Assembly: GCA_040774885.1 (NCBI GenBank)
Contig: JAXGTO010000051.1
Span: 1-5,417 of the forward strand
DNA length: 5,417 nucleotides
Direction: 5' to 3'
From: JAXGTO01 sp040774885
GTDB taxonomy: Bacteria > Actinomycetota > Coriobacteriia > Coriobacteriales > Eggerthellaceae
The first letter of the stretch is position 1. Every line of letters begins with the position of its first letter. Positions 1 to 4,547 of this stretch are shown here, one piece after another. Both the position numbers and the translations under genes were made by a program. The notes under the pieces were generated by a model, which was not told the DNA's origin, did no database searches, and saw nothing but the letters and a program-made list of their open reading frames with translations.

Positions 1-21
1 AGCCGGCTGTCCAATGCGGGA

Positions 22-41
22 ATAGTGGCGTACGCCACTAT
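22..41. repeat. Perfect 20-bp palindrome
   Basis: The half site ATAGTGGCGT is followed directly by its exact reverse complement ACGCCACTAT, with no spacer and the centre at 31/32. It lies 76 bp beyond the stop of the amidohydrolase. The symmetry is seen directly. A zero-spacer 10-bp dyad could be an operator for a dimeric regulator of a gene to the left of the window, or part of a transcript-end structure together with the GC hairpin beside it. No T-run follows on either strand, so it is not a textbook intrinsic terminator. Confidence 0.6.
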
Positions 42-46
42 CGCGC

Positions 47-85
47 ACGGGCCGGCCCGCGCCCCCGTGGTGGGGCGCGGCCCGT
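47..85 (-). terminator. GC-rich hairpin downstream of the amidohydrolase
   Basis: Positions 57-65 pair perfectly with 72-80 (nine bp, almost all G-C) around a six-base loop at 66-71. After a five-base bulge (52-56) the arms 47-51 and 81-85 add five more pairs. The structure sits about 33 bp past the stop of the minus-strand amidohydrolase, where a 3' end structure is expected. It lacks a following T-run, so termination would need to be factor-assisted, or the hairpin may instead protect the 3' end of the message. The fold is seen in the sequence; the role is inferred. Confidence 0.4.
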
Positions 86-117
86 CCGTTGCGTAAAAGC
101 AGATTCGGGCTGCAGCG

Positions 118-1413
118 CTAGAACTCTGCAGCGATGCGGGCGGTGGCGGCGGCCGTTTCGGCTTTGGCACGTTCCACATCAATGGTTGGCCAAGCGCCGT
201 CACGATACAGCACGCGCCCGTCGACCATGGTCAAACGAACGTCGCCGCCGTGGCCTGCATACACCACATTGGCCAGCATGTCGGTGGCAGGCGTCCAAGA
301 AGGACCGCTCGTGTCCAGCACGCACAGATCGGCGCGCATGCCCTCGGCGATCAAGCCGCAATCGTCGCGCCCCTGCGAAAGAGCACCGGCGCGCGTTGCC
401 ATGTGCAGCGCCTGGGCGGGAGTGACGCACGTGGGGTCTTGCGTGGAGCCCTTGGCCGTGAGCGCCAGCACGTAGAGGTCTTGGAACATGTCGTGGTTGT
501 TGTTGGAGGCGCAGCCGTCAGTGCCCAGGGCCACGGGGATGCCTTCGGCCAGCATGCGGCCCACCGGGGCGAACCCGCTTCCCAGCTTGCAATTCGAAAC
601 GGGATTGGTGGCCACGGTAACGCCGTACTGGCACAAAATGGCATAGTCGTCGTCTTCCAGCCATACGCAATGCGCAGCGGTGGTGGGAACGTCGAACAAT
701 CCGATGTGGGCCAGATAGGCCACCGGGGTCATGCCATCATGGCGCTCCTTGCAATCCGCAACCTCGGAAGCGGTTTCGCTCACATGCACCTGCATGCGCA
801 CGCCGGCTTCTTTGGCGGCCTGCGCCAATCCGGTTGCCGTCAATTCGTTGCTGGTGTATTCGGCATGGAGCACGCCGTCCACCAAAAAGCGGCCATCATG
901 GGCACCATGGAACTTTTCGACCAGATGCTTGTTCTCGGCGCACAGCGGATAGTCGCTGTAGGGCTTTTCTTCGAAGGCAATCAACGTCTCGCCCATGTTC
1001 ATCTTGCAGCCGGCTTCTCCCACGGCACGGAAGCGATCCTCGGCATGATAGTACATATCGGAAAACGACACCGTGCCATAGCGCAGCATCTCGGCGCAGG
1101 CCAGAAGCGTGCCCCAATAGTTGTCTTCGCCCGTCATCTTGGCCTCGAAGGGGAAGATGCGGTCGTTGAGCCACGCCTGCAACGGCAGGGCCTCGCCCCA
1201 ACCGCGCAGCAACGTCATGGGGGCATGGGCGTGCGCGTTGTACATGCCCGGCATCAGCAGGCGGTCGGCGCCGTCGTAGACCTCGCCGAAATCCGCTGCA
1301 TTTTCCGGTGCCTGGTCGCCCACGTATTCGATGAGCTCGTCGCGAACCCCCACCCACTGGTGGGCGCGATAAGCGAAGTCTTCATCGATGACGCCGATGT
1401 CTGCAAAAAGCAT
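118..1413 (-). CDS. mtaD: MtaD-type amidohydrolase, probable methylthioadenosine/S-adenosylhomocysteine-type deaminase
   Basis: This is a 431-residue cytosolic enzyme of the amidohydrolase superfamily (TrzA/AtzA/MtaD branch), a metal-dependent TIM barrel that hydrolytically removes the amino group of adenosine-type nucleosides or related rings. Visible motifs in order: metal ligands H61 and H63 in NAHAH, E90 in the FPFE substrate segment, H183 in LHAEY, H210 and E213 in HVSET, H248 in AAHCV, SNCKLGSG near 273-280, and D299 in LGTDG followed by SNNNHD. The C-terminal strand GLIAEGMRADLCVLD is the usual closing segment. All catalytic positions are intact and the length is normal for the family. 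The start is supported by AAGGA six bases upstream. It lies 45 bp behind tig on the same strand and is likely co-transcribed with it. The exact substrate (methylthioadenosine, S-adenosylhomocysteine, 5'-deoxyadenosine, or a guanine- or triazine-like ring) cannot be fixed from sequence alone. Confidence 0.85.
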   Translation of the reverse strand: MLFADIGVIDEDFAYRAHQWVGVRDELIEYVGDQAPENAADFGEVYDGADRLLMPGMYNAHAHAPMTLLRGWGEALPLQAWLNDRIFPFEAKMTGEDNYWGTLLACAEMLRYGTVSFSDMYYHAEDRFRAVGEAGCKMNMGETLIAFEEKPYSDYPLCAENKHLVEKFHGAHDGRFLVDGVLHAEYTSNELTATGLAQAAKEAGVRMQVHVSETASEVADCKERHDGMTPVAYLAHIGLFDVPTTAAHCVWLEDDDYAILCQYGVTVATNPVSNCKLGSGFAPVGRMLAEGIPVALGTDGCASNNNHDMFQDLYVLALTAKGSTQDPTCVTPAQALHMATRAGALSQGRDDCGLIAEGMRADLCVLDTSGPSWTPATDMLANVVYAGHGGDVRLTMVDGRVLYRDGAWPTIDVERAKAETAAATARIAAEF

Positions 1414-1458
1414 GGAGCTTCCTTCCCCGAACGTTGCCTTGGATGCTTGCTTCAGGTG

Positions 1459-2523
1459 CTATTCCGTGACGGTGATCTTGGCCTGGTCCAAGATGTGCTT
1501 GCCGGCTTTCAAACGCTCGGCAGCCTCGGTGACGGCGAACAGACGACCGGTTTCGCGCAACTGGCGCTCGGCTTCTTCGGCATTGTCGCCGGCCATAGAA
1601 CGGATGGCTTCCTTCATGTCGTCGTCATCCACTTCCAACCCGGCATGACGGAACACGGCATCCAGCGTGAAGCCCTGGGTGAGCATCGAGCGTGCCTGCG
1701 TTTCCATATCGTATTCGAACTGGTCCTCGGTGGCACCTTCCTGCTCGAGAACGTCTTCGAGCTTCTTACCCTGAGCGGCCAGCTGCGCCTTGAAGCTCTC
1801 GATGAAATCATGCTTGGTGGAAGCCACGATGTCATCGGGGATCTGCGCGGTGAAGTTGCGGGTCATGGCCATGACAGCTTGGTTCATCTTGTCTTGTTCC
1901 AGCTGGTCGTTCATGTAGCGCTCGCCGGCTTCGCGCAGGCGGTCACGCAGCTCGGCCACGGTGTTGCATGCGTCGTCGGGGATGTTTTCCTTAACCCAGG
2001 CATCGTCGATCTTCGGGGCCATGCGCGTCTGTTCCCCGGTCATGATATCCATGTGCGGCGTGGCGGCTTGGTCGGCCATCATCTTGAGCTGCTGGTCGAT
2101 TTCCTGATCGGTCACGTGGCGGCGCGTCACGGTAACTTCCACCGGGTCATAGCTGTCCAGCTCGAATTCCGGCTTGGGCTGAACGGTCACCTCGAAAGCG
2201 TAGGGCATGCCCTGCTGCGGCACGCCGAGCTTGGAGGGGTCGTAGTCGGGCGAAGTGACCAGCGTGATCTTCTCGCTGTCCAAAGCGAAGGGCAGCAGAT
2301 AGTTGACCACGGCGCCGATGGTAGCCTGGTCGATCTGCTCCTGGCTGCCGAACAACTTGCTCATGGCTTCGTACGGAGTGGCCTTTTCGGGGTCGGCGGG
2401 AACACCGGCCTGGTCGAGCATCAGCGCGATGCCGGCCGTGAAGGCCTTGTCCGTTTCGCTGGGATCGGCGGTGATGACGAGCTTGACCTTGCCGTTTTCG
2501 GCGGGAGTGCGCTTGACGTTCAT
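1459..2523 (-). CDS. tig: Shortened trigger factor-like chaperone lacking a PPIase domain
   Basis: The 354-residue product resembles trigger factor, the ribosome-associated folding chaperone. Residues 10-120 match the N-terminal domain pattern (ENGKVKLVITAD at the start, then a PKPEFELDSY strand near 117-125). Residues about 170-350 match the helical C-terminal chaperone arms (KIDDAWVKEN, a VAELRDRLREAGERY helix, FTAQIPDDIV, then AQLAAQGKKLEDVLEQEGATEDQF). Usual trigger factors have about 430 residues. Here the peptidyl-prolyl isomerase domain is missing and about 20 residues (153-170) bridge the flanking parts. The ribosome-docking GFRKGK-type signature is also absent; the matching loop near 43-50 reads ADPEKATP. 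I chose the ATG at 2523 because GAAAGGA lies five bases upstream and the protein then begins with a family-like strand; an in-frame ATG at 2604 would add 27 residues across the promoter. It could be a second, specialised trigger factor or the lineage's only copy. Confidence 0.8.
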   Translation of the reverse strand: MNVKRTPAENGKVKLVITADPSETDKAFTAGIALMLDQAGVPADPEKATPYEAMSKLFGSQEQIDQATIGAVVNYLLPFALDSEKITLVTSPDYDPSKLGVPQQGMPYAFEVTVQPKPEFELDSYDPVEVTVTRRHVTDQEIDQQLKMMADQAATPHMDIMTGEQTRMAPKIDDAWVKENIPDDACNTVAELRDRLREAGERYMNDQLEQDKMNQAVMAMTRNFTAQIPDDIVASTKHDFIESFKAQLAAQGKKLEDVLEQEGATEDQFEYDMETQARSMLTQGFTLDAVFRHAGLEVDDDDMKEAIRSMAGDNAEEAERQLRETGRLFAVTEAAERLKAGKHILDQAKITVTE

Positions 2524-2528
2524 GGGGT

Positions 2529-2535
2529 TCCTTTC
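2529..2535 (-). promoter_or_regulatory. Ribosome binding site of tig
   Basis: Read on the minus strand this is GAAAGGA, five bases before the ATG at 2523. It decides the tig start in favour of 2523 over the longer in-frame ATG at 2604, which would lie upstream of the likely promoter. Confidence 0.75.
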
Positions 2536-2540
2536 AATCG

Positions 2541-2558
2541 GACCGCGCCTGTGCGGTC
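2541..2558 (-). promoter_or_regulatory. Small hairpin in the tig leader
   Basis: GACCGC and GCGGTC form a perfect six-bp stem around a six-base loop, between the tig -10 candidate and its ribosome binding site (six bases away). It would be transcribed in the tig leader and may affect mRNA stability or translation. No T-run follows, so termination is not implied. The stem is seen; the role is a guess. Confidence 0.35.
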
Positions 2559-2578
2559 GCGTGATTTTCTGGTTGGCA

Positions 2579-2587
2579 AGTATAGCA
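2579..2587 (-). promoter_or_regulatory. Extended -10 promoter candidate for tig
   Basis: The minus strand reads TGC-TATACT, a TGN extended -10 with five of six matches to TATAAT. Transcription would begin near 2572, giving a leader of roughly 48 bases that contains the small hairpin and the ribosome binding site. No good -35 match is found 16-18 bases upstream, which is acceptable for an extended -10 promoter. It probably drives both tig and the downstream amidohydrolase. Confidence 0.5.
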
Positions 2588-2638
2588 GTCATGCCAGGCG
2601 GCACATCATATGCTCGATGTTATTCCATGCATCCCTTG

Positions 2639-2647
2639 TGATACCAT
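2639..2647 (+). promoter_or_regulatory. Extended -10 promoter candidate for mrp
   Basis: The plus strand reads TGA-TACCAT, fitting a TGN extension plus the relaxed TANNNT -10 form common in high-GC Gram-positives. Transcription would start near 2654, leaving about 43 bases before the ATG. The -35 region (near 2619-2624) is poor. The AAGAAGG ribosome binding site lies around 2679-2685, eleven bases from the start. Confidence 0.35.
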
Positions 2648-2696
2648 GGCCCGTTGAGAGAAGACCCCTCCTTTATGAAAGAAGGTTGCAAAGGCA

Positions 2697-3563
2697 ATGG
2701 CAGAAAACGAATCCACTAACGCCGAAGAAGAGAACTGCGCGCACGACTGCGGCAGTTGCGGCGTTGCGGGCTGCGGCGATCGCGCCGAGGCCACCGGCCC
2801 CACGGTGCTCGAGCCCAACAAGAAATCCGACATCAAGCATGTCATCGGTGTGGTTTCCGGCAAAGGCGGCGTGGGAAAGAGACTGGTCACCTGCCTGCTG
2901 GCCTGCGAAATGCAGCGCCGCGGCAAGAAGGTCGGCATCTTGGACGCCGACGTCACCGGCCCATCCATCCCCAAGGCCTTCGGCATCGACAACCCGCTGA
3001 CCGCCGATTCCGACGGCATCATCCCCGCGCAGACCAAGACGGGCATCAGGATGGTGTCAACCAATCTGATGCTTCCCGAAGAAGACATGCCCGTGGCATG
3101 GCGCGGCCCGGTTGTTTCAAACGCCGTGCGCCAATTCTTCAACGAGGTCAATTGGGGCGAGCTCGATTACCTGTTCGTCGACATGCCTCCCGGAACCTCC
3201 GACGTTCTGCTCACCGTGTTCCAGAGCCTGCCCATCGACGGCATCGTCACGGTTTCCGCCCCGCAGGAACTGGTTGCCATGATCGTGGGCAAAGCCGTCC
3301 ATCTGGCCAAGGACATGAACGTCGACGTGCTGGGCCTGGTGGAGAACATGGCCTACTTCGTGTGCCCCGACTGCGGCAAGGAACAGCACATCTTCGGTGA
3401 ACCCCAGGGTGCCGAAGTGGCCGAGAAATACAGCATCCCGGCTTATGCCACGCTGCCCATCGACCCCGAATTCGCCTCCAAGTGCGACGCGGGCAAGGTC
3501 GACGAATACGAAGTGGCCGGTCGACTGAACGCCATCATCGACCAGATCGAAATGGTCAAGTAA
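2697..3563 (+). CDS. mrp: Mrp/NBP35-family Fe-S cluster carrier ATPase with atypical Walker A
   Basis: The 288-residue product belongs to the Mrp/ApbC/NBP35 P-loop ATPases, cytosolic dimers that hold a labile [4Fe-4S] cluster and pass it to client proteins. Visible parts in order: a cysteine-rich N-terminus (C14, C18, C21, C26); the deviant Walker A at 55-62; DADVTGPSIPKAFG at 83-96; WRGP near 135; the FVDMPPGTSD Walker B/switch region at 161-169; the dimer-type SAPQELVAM segment; and CPDC (C223, C226), the bridging cluster ligands, in an otherwise typical VENMAYFVCPDCG context. Walker A reads GKGGVGKR: position 62, normally S or T and a magnesium ligand, is arginine encoded by AGA. Residue 66, usually serine in close relatives as I recall them, is cysteine. 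All other motifs are intact. It is divergent from tig and is followed five bases later by a small gene that is probably co-translated. Confidence 0.92.
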   Translation: MAENESTNAEEENCAHDCGSCGVAGCGDRAEATGPTVLEPNKKSDIKHVIGVVSGKGGVGKRLVTCLLACEMQRRGKKVGILDADVTGPSIPKAFGIDNPLTADSDGIIPAQTKTGIRMVSTNLMLPEEDMPVAWRGPVVSNAVRQFFNEVNWGELDYLFVDMPPGTSDVLLTVFQSLPIDGIVTVSAPQELVAMIVGKAVHLAKDMNVDVLGLVENMAYFVCPDCGKEQHIFGEPQGAEVAEKYSIPAYATLPIDPEFASKCDAGKVDEYEVAGRLNAIIDQIEMVK

Positions 3564-3568
3564 CCGCC

Positions 3569-3760
3569 GTGGTTGCCAACGACGACAAACAACAGCAAGA
3601 CGACGGGCCGCGCAAGCGGCCCGTCGCAACACCGAAGAAGAAGCCGGCCGAACCCCCCGTGCGCGCTATCAACGAAGACGACGACGGCTACGATCCGTAT
3701 TCCGATCTGCACGATCGAGCCATTCCCGAGCCCCTCTTCGAAGAAGATCCCTGGTCCTGA
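3569..3760 (+). CDS. Small charged protein coupled to mrp
   Basis: A 63-residue protein begins with GTG at 3569, five bases after the mrp stop, with no strong ribosome binding site, so translation coupling to mrp is likely. The body has an acidic/glutamine start (NDDKQQQDD), a basic proline-rich stretch (PRKRPVATPKKKPAEPP, about 14-30), then an acidic tail with YDPYSD and PEPLFEEDPWS. There is no signal peptide, membrane segment or known domain, and it is probably disordered. Codon third positions are mostly G/C, as in the neighbours, which supports real coding. I do not recognise a characterised family. Its position suggests a link to Fe-S carrier function or simply a hitchhiking reading frame; function is unknown. 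The frame is open further upstream inside mrp, but the GTG is the only start at the junction. Confidence 0.65.
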   Translation: MVANDDKQQQDDGPRKRPVATPKKKPAEPPVRAINEDDDGYDPYSDLHDRAIPEPLFEEDPWS

Positions 3761-3892
3761 GAATATCGGCTCTGCAAAGCTATGGAGCTCGATGGCTGAG
3801 CAGCGGCAAGCAGCGAGACGGCTCAGAGAGCGCGGCAGCACAGCAACCTGGCGGCATGGGTCCGACATGACAGCATCGCGGGTTGACGACCC

Positions 3893-3942
3893 GACGGTTT
3901 GGCGGTTGCAGCAGCAAAGCGGAGGCGCGGCCTGACGGTTTG
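3893..3942 (+). repeat. 50-bp direct repeat, copy A
   Basis: This 50-base unit begins and ends with GACGGTTTG and contains GCGGTTGCAGCAGCAAAGCG. It matches copy B, 149 bases downstream, at 49 of 50 positions (C at 3928 against T at 4077). It is preceded by a short CGGGT/ACCCG hairpin (3879-3893). Confidence 0.9.
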
Positions 3943-4041
3943 GCGGTATGCGGCGGCATAACGGCTTAGGGTGTGCGGCAGCATGGCAGCATTAAGGCAT
4001 GGAGGTTCGACGGACGCTACGGCAACCCGGCGGCGCGGCCT

Positions 4042-4091
4042 GACGGTTTGGCGGTTGCAGCAGCAAAGCGGAGGCGTGGCCTGACGGTTTG
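4042..4091 (+). repeat. 50-bp direct repeat, copy B
   Basis: This is the second copy of the unit at 3893-3942, again framed by GACGGTTTG. The sequence before it, CGGCAACCCGGCGGC near 4020, resembles AGCAACCTGGCGGC near 3842 upstream of copy A, so the duplicated block is longer than 50 bases, with an indel of about 30 bases. A partial third copy of the segment CGCGGCCTGACGGTTTGGCG joins the two (3926-3945 and 4033-4052). Confidence 0.9.
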
Positions 4092-4149
4092 TACAGTATC
4101 AAGGGACGGCGGCTGGCGAGTTGGCGGTGCGATGGTTTGATGGGTGCGG

Positions 4150-4385
4150 GAGTATAACAGCATCAAGATAGTCAGGGACGATAATAATCGTGCCATACTT
4201 CGTTATTTTCAATATTGTTCGCAAATTCCGAGTTTCTGCACGATTGATTTGAGGTTCCATCAAAAACGACCTGGGATTTCATCTTTCAGCAACGCTCGTA
4301 ATGGCCTTCCGCTTCAAAATTCCGTGCAGTACCTCGTTTTCCGTTTAGATATTTGGAAAAATCGAACTACTGCGCGATTTAAGAT
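4150..4385. other. AT-richer island in the convergent gap
   Basis: Counting 4201-4380 gives about 41% GC, against about 63% in a 60-base sample of mrp. The motif CGAGTTTCTGCACGATT (4229-4245) recurs as CGAACTACTGCGCGATT (4363-4379) and, on the opposite strand, as CGAGGTACTGCACGGAATT (within 4317-4336). AAATTCCG occurs at 4223-4230 and again within 4316-4324. An open plus frame starting with GTG at 4144 crosses the island, but its translation has no protein-family character and ends in the flanking repeats, so I do not call it a gene. It may be a small non-coding element or remnant of foreign DNA. Confidence 0.5.
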
Positions 4386-4398
4386 AACCTGGCGCAAA

Positions 4399-4454
4399 TC
4401 GGGGCTGGCGGCAGGTCCCAATCAACCTGACGGGTCGGGGCTGGCGGCAGGTCC
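4399..4454 (+). repeat. Pair of 20-bp direct repeats, 36-bp period
   Basis: TCGGGGCTGGCGGCAGGTCC occurs exactly at 4399-4418 and 4435-4454, separated by 16 bases. Shorter echoes with GGCAGGT or GGGGCAGGT follow near 4475 and 4537, the last just beyond the mazG stop. Two copies with a 16-base spacer are too few and too close for a CRISPR array. The unit may be a local duplication or a processing/termination-related element. Confidence 0.85.
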
Positions 4455-4547
4455 AAGATAGATCGACGCGCAAAGGCAGGTCTTCGCAAACCGATGCGCT
4501 TCGACTGACCTTGTCCCGACTGCAGTAAGCTGATTCGGGGCAGGTGG

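Larger units (their letters stand above)
3761..4547. other. 787-bp convergent intergenic region with repeats
   Basis: This gap lies between the 3' ends of the mrp partner gene and mazG. I see no convincing gene, tRNA or transposase. Its first part (to about 4140) is GC-rich, low in complexity and full of variations on GCGGCAGCA and GACGGTTTG units. The middle (about 4150-4385) is AT-richer. The right part holds a 20-bp direct repeat and further GGCAGGT words. Open frames inside it have no recognisable protein character. No hairpin followed by a T-run is seen for either flanking operon. Confidence 0.7.

Noticed and set aside
2524..2604. N-terminal extension of tig from the ATG at 2604
   Set aside because: The extra 27 residues would span the extended -10 element, leader hairpin and ribosome binding site, and resemble no part of the family.
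250..3000. Very long open plus-strand frame (over 900 codons)
   Set aside because: It runs antisense through the amidohydrolase and tig genes and then out of frame into mrp. Its translation is low in complexity and family-less. Long antisense openness is expected in GC-rich coding DNA.
3797..3828. CTGAGC/GCTCAG inverted repeat after the mrp operon as terminator
   Set aside because: It has a six-bp stem with a loop of about 20 bases and no T-run; likely chance in low-complexity sequence.
4399..4454. Two-unit CRISPR-like array
   Set aside because: There are only two 20-bp repeats with a 16-bp spacer and no cas genes; a simple duplication is more likely.
4144..4461. Possible 105-residue protein from GTG at 4144
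   Set aside because: There is no ribosome binding site and no family resemblance, the codon use is unlike neighbours, and it ends within the 20-bp repeats, which are translated twice as the same short peptide.
4515..4539. CCCGA/TCGGG hairpin just past the mazG stop as intrinsic terminator
   Set aside because: It has a five-bp stem with a large 15-base loop and no T-run on either strand; too weak to call.
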